Positions 12,431 through 25,397 of a stretch of 64,000 nucleotides of DNA are shown in pieces. The stretch comes from Thysanoteuthis rhombus. Lineage: Eukaryota; Mollusca; Cephalopoda; Oegopsida; Thysanoteuthidae. Positions within the stretch are counted from its first letter, which is position 1, and each line of letters starts with the position of its first letter. The stretch lies in NCBI GenBank assembly GCA_963457665.1, contig OY735227.1:52448344-52512343 (forward strand), written 5' to 3'. Below the pieces are notes generated by a model. That model saw only the letters and a list, made by a program, of their open reading frames with translations, was not told where the DNA came from and did not search any database. Both the position numbers and the translations under genes were made by a program.

Positions 12431-13792
12431 TGCTGGAAGTGCCATTTTCAGTCAATATTGGCTATTTCTGTCAAATTTGGCTGAATCAAAAAATACATCA
12501 AATCCACCGAATTCAATGGTAACGTTGGAATCAACACGTCAAATTACGCCAGAAAAAGCCATAAAATCAATAGGTAAAAATGACATTCAAAAGACCATTT
12601 TTGACAGCTCACTTATGTATGTGCTGGAAGAGCCATTTTTGGTCAATATTGGCTATTCAATCAAATTGTGCTAAATCGAAAAATACATCAAATCCACCCG
12701 ATCCAATGGTACCGTTGCAATCAGCACGTCAAACTACGCCAGAAAAAGCCATAAAATCGATAGGTGAAAATGACATTCAAATGACCATTTTTGATGGCTC
12801 ACTTATGTATGTGCTGGAAGTACCATTTTCAGTCAATATTGGCTATTTCCATCAAATTGGGCTGAATCGAAAAATACATCAAATCCACCCGATCCAATGG
12901 TACTGTTACAATCAGTACGACAAAATACGCCAGAAAAAGCCATAAAATCGATGGGTAAAAAAACATTCAAAAGACCATTTTTGATGGCTCACTTATGTAT
13001 GTGCTGGAAGTGCCATTTTCAGTCAATGTTGGCTATTTCCAACAAATTAGGCTGAATCGAAAAATACATTAAATCTACCTGATCCAATGGTACCGTTGCA
13101 ATCAGCACGTCAAACTACGCCAGAAAAAGCCATAAAATCGATAGGTAAAAATGACATTCAAAAGACCATTTTTGACAGCTTACTGATATGTGCGGTCAAA
13201 ATGCATTTTTGGTCAATTTTGATATTCAAAAGACCATTTTTGATGGCTCACTTATGTATGTGCCGGAAGTACCATTTTCAGTCAATATTGGCTATTTCCA
13301 TTAAATTGGGCTGAATCGAAAAATACATCAAATCTACCCGATCCATTGGTACTGTTGCCATCAGCACGTCAATCTACGCCAGAAAAAGCCATAAAATCGA
13401 TAGGTAAAAATGACATTCAAAAGACCATTTTTGATGGCTCACTTACGTATGTGCTGGAAGTACCATTTTCAGTCAATATTGGCTATTTTCATCAAATTGG
13501 GCTGAATAGAAAAATACATCAAATCTACCCGATCAAATGGTACTGTTGCAATCAGCACGTCAAACTACGCCAGAAAAAGCCATAAAATCGATGGGTAAAA
13601 ATGACATTCAAAAGACCATTTTTGATGGCTCACTTATCTATGTGTTTGAAGTACCATTTTCAGTCAATATTGGCCCTTTCCATCAAATTGGGCTGAATCG
13701 AAAATACATCAAATCCACCAAATCCAATGGTACTGTTGCAATCAGCAAGTCAAACTACACCAGAAAAAGCCATAAAATCGATAGGTAAAAAA
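12431..13792 (+). repeat. Mixed satellite monomers, mainly type II
   Basis: Seven monomers, mostly of the subtype gtgctggaagtaccattttcag. One copy at 12.49-12.6 kb has cgaattcaatgg and aacgttggaatc. The block contains the truncated monomer at 13153-13220, and its downstream monomers resemble those after the truncated copy at 1494-1562. No other sequence. Confidence 0.8.
13153..13220 (+). repeat. Truncated type I monomer (68 bp)
   Basis: A monomer starting gacattcaaaagacc, with the type I block gatatgtgcggtcaaaatgc, runs to ggtcaatttt and then jumps to gatattcaaaagacc, the next monomer start at 13221. The breakpoint is the same as at 1563, and the downstream monomer again has gtgccggaagtacc. 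The 5' part, however, is type I here and type II there, giving 68 instead of 69 bp. Confidence 0.9.
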
Positions 13793-15121
13793 GACATTCA
13801 AAAGACCAATTTTGACAGCTTACTCATGTGAGTGGTAAAAATGCATTTTTGGTCAATATTGGCTATTTACACCAAATTGGGCTGAATTGAAAAATACATC
13901 AAATCCACCTGATCCAATGGTAATGTTGGAATCAACACGTCAAACTATGCCAGAAAAAGCCAGAAAATCAATAGATAAGGATAACATTCAAATGACAATT
14001 TTTGACGGCTCACTCATGTATGCGCTGGAAGTGCCATTTTTGGTCAATATTGGCTATTTCCAACAAATTGGGCTGAATCGAAAAATACATCGAATCCACC
14101 AAATCCAATGGTACTGTTGCAATCAGCAAGTCAAACTACGCGAGAAAAGCCATAAAATCGATAGGTAAAAATGACATTCAAAAGACCATTTTTGACGGCT
14201 TACTGATGTGAGTGGTAAAAATGCATTTTTGGTCAATATTGGCTATTTACACCAAATTGGCTTGAATGGAAAAATACATCAAATCCACCCGATCCAATGG
14301 TACTGTTGCAATCAGCATGTCAAACGACGCCAGAAAAAGCCATAAAATCGATAGGTAAAAATGACATTCAAAAGACCATTTTTGACGGCTTACTGGTGTG
14401 AGCAGTAAAAATGTATATTCGGTCAATATTGGCTATTTCCATTAAATTGGGCTGAATTTAAAAATACATCAAATCCACCCAATCCAATTGTACCGTTGCA
14501 ATCAGCACGTCAAACTACGCCAGAAAAAGCCATAAAATCGATAGGTAAAAATGACATTCAAAAGACCATTTTTTACGGCTTACTGATGTGTGCAGTAAAA
14601 ATGCATTCTTGGTCAATATTGACTATTTCCTTCATATTGGGCTGAATCGAAAAATACATCAAATCTACCCGATCCAATGGTAATGTTGCAATCAGCACGT
14701 CAAACTACGCCAGAAAAAGCCATAAAATCGATAGGTAAAAATGACATTCAAAAGACCGTTTTTGATGGCTCACTTATATATGTGCTGGAAGTGCCATTTT
14801 CAGTAATATTGGCTATTTAAATCAAATTGGGCTGAATTGAAAAATACATCAAATCCACCCGATCCAATGGTACCGTTGCAATCAGCAAGTAAAACTACTC
14901 CAGAAAAAGCCGTAAAATCGATAGGTAAAAATGACATTCAAAGAACCATTTTTGACGGCTCACTGATATGTGCGGTAAGAATGCATTTTTGGTCAATATT
15001 GGCTACTTCAATCAAATTGGGCTTAATCGAAAATACATCAAATCCACCAAATCCAATGGTACTGTTGCAATCAGCAAGTCAAACTACGCCAGAAAAAGCC
15101 ATAAAATCGATAGGTAGAAAA
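13793..15121 (+). repeat. Alpha higher-order repeat, copy 2, unit 1 (7 monomers, 1329 bp)
   Basis: The unit starts with the aagacattc-entry gtgagtgg monomer at 13793. It continues with the monomer carrying aatgttggaatcaacac, caatagataagg and aacattcaaatgac, then gtgagtgg, ggtgtgagcag, cattcttggtc, a type II monomer and a gatatgtgcggtaaga monomer. The next unit begins at 15122 with the same two marker monomers. This gives 1329 bp or seven monomers. Confidence 0.85.
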
Positions 15122-18001
15122 GACATTCAAAAGACCATTTTGACAGCTTACTCATGTGAGTGGTAAAAATGCATTTTTGGTCAATAATGGCTATTTACAC
15201 CAAATTGGGCTGAATTGAAAAATACATCAAATCCACCTGATCCAATGGTAATGTTGGAAGCAACACGTCAAACTATGCCAGAAAAAGCCAGAAAATCAAT
15301 AGATAAGGATAACATTCAAATGACAATTTTTGACGGCTCACTTATGTATGCGCTGGAAGTGCCATTTTTGGTCAATATTGGCTATTTCCAACAAATTGGG
15401 CTGAATCGAAAAATACATCGAATCCACCAAATCCAATGGTACTTTTGCAATCAGCAAGTCAAACTACGCCAGAAAAGCCATAAAATCGATAGGTAAAAAT
15501 GACATTCAAAAGACCATTTTTGACGGCTTACTGATGTGAGTGGTAAAAATGCATTTTTGGTCAATATTGGCTATTTCCAACAAATTGGGCTGAATCGAAA
15601 AATACATCGAATCCACCAAATCCAATGGTACTGTTGCAATCAGCAAGTCAAACTACGCCAGAACAGCCATAAAATCGATAGGTAAAAATGACATTCAAAA
15701 GACCATTTTTGATGGCTTACTGGTGTGAGCAGTAAAAATGTATATTCGGTCAATATTGGCTATTTCCATTAAATTGGGCTGAATTTAAAAATACATCAAA
15801 TCCACCCAATCCAATTGCACCGTTGCAATCAGCACGTCAATCTACGCCAGAAAAAGCCATAAAATCGATAGGTAAAAATGACATTCAAAAGACCATTTTT
15901 TACGGCTTACTGATGTGTGCAGTAAAAATGCATTCTTGGTCAATATTGACTATTTCCATCATATTGGGCTGAATCGAAAAATACATCAAATCAACCTGAT
16001 CCAATGGTAATGTTGCAATCAGCACGTCAAACTACGCCAGAAAAAGCCATAATATCGATCGGTGAAAATGACATTCAAAAGACCATTTTTGCCGGCTTAC
16101 TGATGTGTGCGGTAAAAATGCATTTTTGGTCAATATTGGTTATTTCCATCAGATTGGGCTGAACTTAAAAATACATCAAATCCACCCGATCCAATGGTAC
16201 TGTTGCAATCAACACGTCAAAATACGCCAGAAAGAGCCATAAAATCAATAGGTAAAAATGACATTCATGAGACCATTTTTGACAGCTCACTTATGTATGT
16301 GCTGGGAGTGCCATTTTCAGTCAATATTGGCTATTTCCATCAAATTGGGCTGAATCGAAAAATACATCAAATCCAACCGATCCAATGGTACTGTTGCGAT
16401 CAGCTTGTCAAACTACGCCAGAAAAAGCCATAAAATCGATAGGTAAAAATGAAATACAAAAGACCATTTTTGATCGCTCACTTATGTATGTGCTGGAAGT
16501 GCCATTTTCAGTCAATATTGGCTATTTCCATCAAATTGGGCTGAATGGAAAAATACATCAAATCCACCCGATCCAAGTGTACTGTTGCAATCAGCATGTC
16601 AAACTACGCCAGAAAAAGGCAGAAAATCAAAAGGTAAGAATAACATTCAAAAGACCATTTTTGACGGCTCACTTATGTCTGTGCTGGAATTGCCATTTTT
16701 GGTCAATATTGGCTATTTCCATTAAATTGGGCTGAATCGAAAAAGACATCAAATCCACCCAATCCAATGATACTGTTGCAATAAGCAAGTCACACTACAC
16801 CAGAAAAGCCATAAAATCGATAGGTAAAAATGAAATTCAAAAGACCATTTTTGACAGCTTACTGATGTGAGTGGTAAAAATGCATTTTTGGTCAATATTG
16901 GCTATTTCCAACAAATTGGGCTGAATCGAAAAATACATCGAATCCACCAAATCCAATGGTACTGTTGCAATCAGCAAGTCAAACTACGCCAGAAAAGCCA
17001 TAAAATCGATAGGTAAAAATGACATTCAAAAGACCATTTTTGATGGCTTACTGGTGTGAGCAGTAAAAATGTATATTCGGTCAATATTGGCTATTTCCAT
17101 TAAATTGGGCTGAATTTAAAAATACATCAAATCAACCTGATCCAATGGTAATGTTGCAATCAGCACGTCAAACTACGCCAGAAAAAGCCATAATATCGAT
17201 CGGTGAAATGACATTCAAAAGACCATTTTTGCCGGCTTACTGATGTGTGCGGTAAAAATGCATTTTTGGTCAATATTGGTTATTTCCATCAGATTGGGCT
17301 GAACTTAAAAATACATCAAATCCACCCGATCCAATGGTACTGTTGCAATCAACACGTCAAAATACGCCAGAAAGAGCCATAAAATCAATAGGTAAAAATG
17401 ACATTCATGAGACCATTTTTGACAGCTCACTTATGTATGTGCTGGGAGTGCCATTTTCAGTCAATATTGGCTATTCCATCAAATTGGGCTGAATCGAAAA
17501 ATACATCAAATCCAAACGATCCAATGGTACTGTTGCGATCAGCTTGTCAAACTACGCCAGAAAAAGCCATAAAAATCGATAGGTAAAAATGAAATACAAA
17601 AGACCATTTTTGATCGCTCACTTATGTATGTGCTGGAAGTGCCATTTTCAGTCAATATTGGCTATTTCCATCAAATTGGGCTGAATGGAAAAATACATCA
17701 AATCCACCCGATCCAAGTGTACTGTTGCAATCAGCATGTCAAACTACGCCAGAAAAAGGCAGAAAATCAAAAGGTAAGAATAACATTCAAAAGACCATTT
17801 TTGACGGCTCACTTATGTCTGTGCTGGAATTGCCATTTTTGGTCAATATTGGCTATTTCCATTAAATTGGGCTGAATCGAAAAAGACATCAAATCCACCC
17901 AATCCAATGATACTGTTGCAATAAGCAAGTCACACTACACCAGAAAAGCCATAAAATCGATAGGTAAAAATGAAATTCAAAAGACCATTTTTGACAGCTT
18001 A
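15122..18001 (+). repeat. Alpha higher-order repeat, copy 2, units 2 and 3 with recent tandem duplication
   Basis: After a repeat of the first unit's opening monomers, the order gtgagtgg, ggtgtgagcag, cattcttggtc, gaacttaaaa, cattcatgagacc with gctgggagtgcc, tgatcgctc, gtgctggaattgcc is run through. It is then run through again from about 16862. The upstream part repeats at 1331 bp (15531 and 16862) and the downstream part at 1140 bp (16301 and 17441), because the second copy has lost one monomer. Lines 16441-16869 and 17581-18009 match base for base. The array leaves the duplication near 18002. Confidence 0.88.
17104..17220 (+). repeat. Hybrid monomer at a one-monomer deletion
   Basis: The 5' part, gctgaatttaaaaatac, belongs to the ggtgtgagcag monomer. 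The 3' part, aaatcaacctgatcc with ggtaatgttgc, belongs to the next monomer but one in the copy at 15.7-16.0 kb. The cattcttggtc monomer present at about 15.88 kb is missing here. This is what an unequal exchange inside homologous monomer sequence leaves behind. The exact crossover lies within the shared tract between these markers. Confidence 0.8.
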
Positions 18002-18855
18002 CTGATGTGTGCAGTAAAAATGCATTTTTGGTCAATATTGTCTATTTCCATCAAATTGGGCTGAATCAAGAAATACATCAAATCCACCCGATCCAATGGT
18101 ACTGTTGCAATCAGCACGTCAAACTACGCCAGAAAAACCCATAAAATCGATAGGTAAAAATGAATTTCAAAAGACCATTTTTGATGGCTCTCTTATGTGT
18201 GCAGTAAAAAAGCATTTTTGTTCAATATTGGCTACTTCCATCAAATTGGGTTGAATCGAGAAATACATCAAATCCACCGGATCCAATGGCACCGTTGCAA
18301 AGAGCACGTCAAACTACGCCAGAAAAAGCAATAAATTCAATAGGTAAAAATGACATTCAAAAGACAATTTTTGCTGGCTTACTGATGTGTGCGGTAAAAA
18401 TTTATTTCAGGTCAATATTGTCTATTTCCATCAAATTGGGCTGAATCGAGAAATAACTCAAATCCACCCAATCCAATGGTACTGTTGCAATCAGCATGTC
18501 AAACTACGCCAGAAAAGGCAATGAAATAGATAGGTGAAAAGGAAATACAAAAGACCATTTTTGACGGCTCACTGATATGTGCAGTGAAAAAGCATTTTTT
18601 GTCAATATTGGCTATTTCCATCAAATTGAGCTGAATCGAAAAATACATCAAATCCACCCGATCCAATGTTACCGTTGCAATCAGCACATCAAACTACGCT
18701 AGAAAAAGCTATAAAATCGATGGGTAGAAATGACATCCAAAAGACCATTTTTGACGGCTTACTGATGTGTGCGGTGAAAATGCATTTTTGGTCAATATTG
18801 GCTATTTCCATTAAATTAGGCTGAATCGAAAAATACATCAAATCCACCTGATCCA
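18002..18855 (+). repeat. Satellite monomers at the right end of alpha copy 2
   Basis: Four to five monomers, including a gaatttcaaaagacc copy with aaaaaagcattttt, a monomer with gtaaaaatttatttcagg, and one with gaaatagatagg and ggaaatacaaaagacc. The same series, in the same order, lies at about 61.0-61.82 kb. For example aatttatttcagg near 18400 matches aatttattttagg near 61360. The offset is close to 42.96 kb. Confidence 0.82.
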
Positions 18856-21800
18856 ATGGTATTGTTGCAATCAGCACGTCAAACTACGCCAGATAAAGCC
18901 TTAAAATCGATAGGTAAAAATGACATTCAAAAGACCATTTTTGACGTCTCACTTATGTATGTATTTGAAGTACCATTTTCAGTCAATATTGGCTATTTCC
19001 ATCAAATTGGGCTGAATCGGAAAATACATCAAATCCACCTGATCCAATGGTACTGTTGCAATCAGCATGTCAAACTACACCAGAAAAAGCCATAAAATCG
19101 ATGGGTAAAAGAACATTCAAAAGACTATTTTTGATGGCTCACTTATGTATGTGCTGGAAGTGCCATTTTCAGTCAATATTGGCTATTCCCATCAAATTGG
19201 GCTGAATTGGAAAATACATCAAATCCACCCGATCCAATGGTACCGTTGCAATCAGCACGTCAAACTACGCCTGAAAAAGCCATAAAATCGATAGGTAAAA
19301 ATGACATTCAAAAGACCATTTTTGACAGCTTACTGATGTGTGCGATAAAAATGCATTTTCGGTCAATATTGGCTATTTTCATCAAATTGGGCTGAATGGA
19401 AAAATACATCAAATCCAGCCGATCCAATGGTACTGTTGCAATCAGCATGTCAAACTACGCCAGAGAAAGCCATATAATCGATAGGTAAAAATGAAATACA
19501 AAAGACCATTTTTGACGGCTCACTGATATGTGCGGTAAAAATGCATTTCTGGTCAATATTGGCTATTTTCATCAAATTTGGCTGAATTGAAAAATACATC
19601 AAAACCACCCGATCTAATGGTACTGTTGCAATCAAAACGTCAAACTACGCCAGAAAAAGCCATAAAATCGATAGGTAAAAATGACGTTCAAAAGACCATT
19701 TTTGACAGCTCACTCATGTATGTGCTGGAAGTGCAATTTTCGGTCAATATTGGCTATTTTCATCAAATTGGGCTGAATTGAAAAATACATCAAATCCACC
19801 CGATCCAATGGTACTGTTGCAATCAGCACGTCAAACAACGCCAGAAAAAGCCATAAAATCAATAGGTAAAAATGACATCCAAAAGACCATTCTTGATGGC
19901 TCACATATGTATGTGTTTGAAGTACCATTTTCAGTCAATATTGGCTATTTCCCATCAAATTGGGCAGAATCGAAAAATACATCAAATCCACCTGATCCAA
20001 TGGTACTGTTGCAATCAGCATGTCAAACTACACCAGAAAAAGCCATAAAATCGATAGGTAAAAATGACATTCAAAAGACTTATTTTTGATGGCTCACTTA
20101 TGTATGTGCTGGAAGTGCCATTTTCAGTCAATATTGGCTATTCCCATCAAATTGGGCTGAATTGAAAAATACATCAAATCCACCTGATCAAATGGTACTG
20201 TTGCAATCAACACGTCAAACTACGCCAGAAAAAGCCATAAAATCAATAGGTAAAAATGACATTCAAAAGACCATTTTTGACAGCTCACTCATGTATGTGC
20301 TGGAAGTGCAATTTTCGGTCAATATTGGCTATTTTCTTCAAATTGGGCTGAATTGAAAAATACATCAAATCCACCCGATCTAATGGTACTGTTGCAATCA
20401 GCACGTCAAACAACAACAGAAAAAGCCATAAAATCAAGAGGTAAAAATGACATTCAAAAGACCATTTTTGATGGCTCACATATGTATGTGCTGGAAGTAC
20501 CATTTTCAGTCAATATTGGCTATTTCCATCAAATTGGGCTGAATCGAAAAATACATCAAATCCACCCGATCAAATGGTACTGTTGCAATCAGCACGTCAA
20601 ACTACTCCAGAAAAAGCCATAAAATCGATAGGTAAAAATGACATTCAAAAGACCATTTTTGACGGCTCACTCATGTATGTGTTTGAAGTACCATTTTCAG
20701 TCAATATTGGCTATTTCAATCAAATTGGGCTGAATCGAAAAATACATCAAATCCACCTGATCCAATGGTACTGTTGCAATCAGCATGTCAAACTACACCA
20801 GAAAAAGCCATAAAATCAATAGGTGAAAATGACATTCAAAAGACCATTTTTGAAAGCTCACTTATGTATCTGCTGGAAGTGCCATTTACAGTAAATATTG
20901 GCTATTTCCATCAAATTGGGATGAATCGAAAAATACATCAAATCCACCCGATACAATGGTACCATGCAATCAGCACGTCAAACTACGCCAGGAAAAGCCA
21001 TAAAATCGATAGGTAAAAATGACTTTCAAAAGACTATTTTTGACGTCTCTATTGATATGTGCAGTGAAAATGATTTTTTGGTCAATATCGGCTATTTCCA
21101 TCAAATTGGGCTGAATTGAAAAGTACATCAAATCCACCCGATCCATTGGTACTGTTGAAATCACACGTCAAACTACGCCAGAAAAAGCCATAAAATCAAT
21201 AGATAAAAATGACATTCAAAAGACCATTTTTGACAGCTTACTCCATGTATGTGCTGGAAGTGCAATTTTCGGTCAATATTGGTTATTTTCTTCAAATTGG
21301 GCTGAATTGAAAAATACATCAAATCCACCCGATCCAATGGTACTGTTGCAATCAGCACGTCAAACAACGCCAGAAAAAGCCATAAATTCAATAGGTAAAA
21401 ATGACATTCAAAAGACCATTTTTGACGGCTCACTTATGTATGTGTTTGAAGTACCATTTTCAGTCAATATTGGATATTTCCATCAAATTTGGGCTGAATC
21501 GAAAAATACATCAAATCCACCTGATCCAATGGTACTGTTGCAATCAGCATGTCAAACTACACCAGAAAAAGCCATAAAATCAATAGGTGAAAATGACATT
21601 CAAAAGACCATTTTTGAAAGCTCACTTATGTATCTGCTGGAAGTGCCATCTACAGTAAATATTGGCTATTTCTGTCAAATTGGGGCTGAATCGAAAAATA
21701 CATCAAATCCACCCGATACAATGGTACCGTTGCAATCAGCACGTCAAACTACGCCAGGAAAAGCCATAAAAATCGATAGGTAAAAATGACTTTCAAAAGA

Positions 21801-22370
21801 CTATTTTTTGACGTCTTTATTGATATGTGCAGTGAAAATGATTTTTTGATCAATATCGGCTATTTCCATCAAATTGGGCTGAATTGAAAAATACATCAAA
21901 TCAACCCGATCCATTGGTACTGTTGAAATCAACACGTCAAACTACGCCAGAAAAAGTCATAAAATTGATAGGTAAAAAATGACATTCAGAAGACCATTTT
22001 CGACGTCTCACTTATGTATTTGCTGGAAGTGCCATTTACGGTCAATATTGGCTATTTCCATCAAATTGGGCTGAATCGAAAAATACATCAGATCCATCCC
22101 ATCCAATGGTACCGTTGCAATTAGCACGCCAATCTACGCCAGAAAAAGCCATAAAATCGATTGGTAAAAATGACATTCAAAAGACCATTTTTGACAGCTC
22201 ACTTAGATATGTGCTGGAAAGGCCATTTTTGGTCAATATTGGCCCGTTCAATCAAATAGGGCGGAATCGAAAAATACATCAAATACACCCGATCCAATGG
22301 TACCGTTTCAATCAGCACGTCAAACTACGCCGAAAAAAGCCTGAAATTGATAAGTAAAACTGACATTCAA
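18856..22370 (+). repeat. Higher-order repeat C, copy 1
   Basis: Type II-rich block marked by gtgtttgaagtacc or gtatttgaagtacc, by cacatatgtatgtg, and by gaagtgcaattttcggtc followed by gctattttc. The last marker monomer recurs with spacings of about 575 bp (three monomers, 19.73 to 20.30 kb) and about 954 bp (five monomers, to 21.26 kb). A four-monomer offset of 764 bp links tttgaaagctcac monomers near 20.85 and 21.61 kb. Two copies have 192 and 193 bp (starts 21403, 21595, 21788). Related copies are found at 61.9-64 kb. Confidence 0.8.
21307..21783 (+). other. 158-codon open frame in satellite, not a gene
   Basis: This frame stays open over two and a half monomers because single-base insertions (caaatttgggc instead of caaattgggc, and attggggctgaatc) bring monomers to 192 and 193 bp and offset each other. 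The translation is the same satellite peptide as elsewhere. No promoter, domain or codon pattern supports expression. Confidence 0.85.
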
Positions 22371-25300
22371 AAGACCATTTTTGACGGCTTACTGATGTGT
22401 GCGGTAAAAATGCATTTTTGGTCGATATTGGCTATTTCCATCAAATTGGGCTGAATCAAAAAATACATCAAATCCACCCGATCCAATGGTACTGTTGCAA
22501 TCAGCACGTCAAACTACGCAAGAAAAAGCCATAAAATCAATAGGTAAAAATGACATTCAAACGACCATTTTTGACGGCTCACTTATGTATGTGCTGGAAG
22601 TGCCATTTTTTGTCAATATTGGCTATTTCCATCAAATTTGGCTGAATCGAAAAATACATCAAATCAAACCCATCCAATGGTACCGTTGCAATCAGCACGT
22701 CAAACTACGCCAGGAGAATCCATAAAATCGATAGGTAAAAATGACATTCAAAAGACCATCTTTGCTGGCTTTCTGATGTGTGCGGTAAAAATGCATTTTT
22801 GGTCAAATATTTGCTATTTCAATCAAATTGGGCTGAATCAAAAATACATCAAATCCATCCGATCCAATGGAACCGTTGCAATGAGCACGTCAAACTACGC
22901 CAAAAAAAGCCATAAAATCGATAGGTAAAAATGACATTCAAAAGACCATTTTTGCTGGCTTACTGATGTGTGCAGTGAAAAAGTATTTTCGGTCAATATT
23001 GGCTATTTCATCAAATTGGGCATAATTGAAAAATGCATTAAAAACCACCCGAACCAATGGTACCGTTGCAATAAATACGTCAAACTACGCAAGAAAAAGC
23101 CATAAAATCGATAGGCAAAAATGACATTCAAAAGACCATTTTTGACGGCTTACTGATGTGTGGTAAAAATGCATTTTTGGTCAATACTGGCTATTTCCAT
23201 CAAATTGGGCTAAATTGGAAAATACATTAAATCCATCCGATCCAATGTTACTGTTGCAATCAGCACCTCAAACTACGCCACAAAAAGCCATAAAATCGAT
23301 AGGTAAAAAATGACATTCAAAAGACCATTTTTGCCGGCTTACTGATGTTTGCGGTGAAAATGCATTTTTGGTCAATATTGGATATTTTAATCAAATTGGG
23401 CTATATCTAAAAAAAATCAAATCCACACGATCTAACGGTACTGTTGCAATCAGCCTGTCAAACTACGCCAGAAAAAGCCATAAAATCGATTGGTAAAAAT
23501 GAAATGCAAAATACCATTTTTGAGGGCTCATTGATATGTGCTGTAAAAATGCATTTTTATTCAATATTGGCAATTTCCATCAAATTGGGCTGAATCGAAA
23601 AATACCATCAAATCCACCCGATACAATGGTACCGTTGCAATCAGCACTTCAAACTACGCAAGAAAAAGCCATAAAATCGATTGGTATAAAAGACATTCAA
23701 AAGACCATTTTAGCTGTCTTACTGATGTGTGCTGCAAAAATGCATTTTTGGTCAATATTGGCTATGTCCACCAAATTGGGCTGAATTTAAAAATACATCA
23801 AATCCACCCAATCCAATTGTACCGTTGCAATCAGCACGTCAAACTACGCCAGAAAAATCCATATAATCGATAGGTAAAAATGAAATTCAAAAGACCATTT
23901 TTGACATCTCACTGATATATGCAGTAAAAAATGCATTTTGGTCAATATTGAGTATTTCCATCAAATTGGGCTGAATTTAAAAATACATCAAATCCACCTG
24001 ATCCAATAGTACCGTTGCAATCAGCACGTCAAACTACGCCAGAAAAAGCCATAAAAATCATTAGGTAAAAATGACATTCAAAAGACTATTTTTGCTGGCT
24101 TACTGATGTGTGCGGTGAAAAAGCATTTTCGGTCAATATTGGCTATTTCCATCGAATTGGGCTGAAACGAAAATTTATCAAATCCACCCGATCCAATGGT
24201 ACCGCTGCAATAAGCACGTCAAGCTACGCCAGAAAAAGCCATAAAATCGATAGGCAAAAATGACATTCAAAAGACCATTTTTGATGGCTTAATGATGTGT
24301 GCGGTAAAATTGCATTTTTGGTTAATATTGGCTATTTCCATCAAATTGGGCTAAATTGAAAAATACATTAAATCCATCCGATCAATGTTACTGTTGCAAT
24401 CAGCACCTCAAACTACGCCACAGAAAGCCATAAAATCAATAGGTAAAAATGACATTCAAAAGAACATTTTTGCCGGCTTACTGATGTGTGCGGTGAAAAT
24501 GCATTTTTGGTCAATATTGGATATTTTAATCAAATTGGGCTATATCTAAAAAAAATCAAATACACATGATCCAACGGTACTGTTGCAATCAGCATGTCAA
24601 ACTACGCCAGAAAAAGCCATAAGCGATTGGTGAGAATGAAATACAAAATACCATTTTTGAGGGCTCATTGATATGTGCGGTAAAAATGCATTTTTATTCA
24701 ATATTGGCAATTTCCATCAAATTGGGCTGAATCAAAAAATACATCAAATCCACCTGATCGAATGGTACCGTTGCAATGAGCACGTCAAACTATGCCCAGA
24801 AAAAGCCATAAAATCGATAGGTAAAAATGAGATTCAAAAGACCATTTCAGCTGTCTTACTGATGTGTGCTGCAAAAATGCATTTTTGATCAATATTGGCT
24901 ATGTCCATCAAATTGGGCTGAATTTAAAAATACATCAAATCCACCCAATCCAATTGTACCGTTGCAATCAGCACGTCAAAATACGCCAGAAAAAGCCATA
25001 AAATCGATAGGTAAAAATGACATTCAAAGACCATTTTTGACGGCTTACTGATGTCTGCAGTAAAAATGCATTTTTGGTCAATATTGGCTATTTCCATCAA
25101 ATTGGGCTGAATCGAAAAATACATCAAATCCACCCGATCCAATGGTACCGTTGCAATCAGCACGTCAAACTACGCCAGAAAAATCCATAAAATCGATAGG
25201 TAAAAATGAAATTCAAAAGACCATTTTTGATGGCTCACTGATATGTGCGGTAAAAATGCATTTTTGGTCAATATTGGGTATTTCCATCAAATTGGGCTGA

Positions 25301-25397
25301 ATCGAAAAATACATCAAATCCACCCAATCCAATAGTACTGTTGCAATCAGGACGTCAAACTACGCCAGAAAAAGCCATAAAATCAATAGGTAAAAAT
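22371..25397 (+). repeat. Block D with a six-monomer duplication (1140 bp offset)
   Basis: Monomers from 22933 to 23880 recur at 24073 to 25017. Private markers are gtgaaaaagtatttt or gtgaaaaagcatttt, cagcacctcaaac (23261 and 24401), gggctatatctaaaaaaaat (near 23399 and 24539), tttttgagggctcattg and gctgtcttactgatgtgtgctgc. Each pair lies 1138-1140 bp apart. The copies have diverged by scattered substitutions and single-base indels, so this duplication is older than the one at 15.5-18 kb. The last marker monomer is carried on into block E. Confidence 0.85.
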
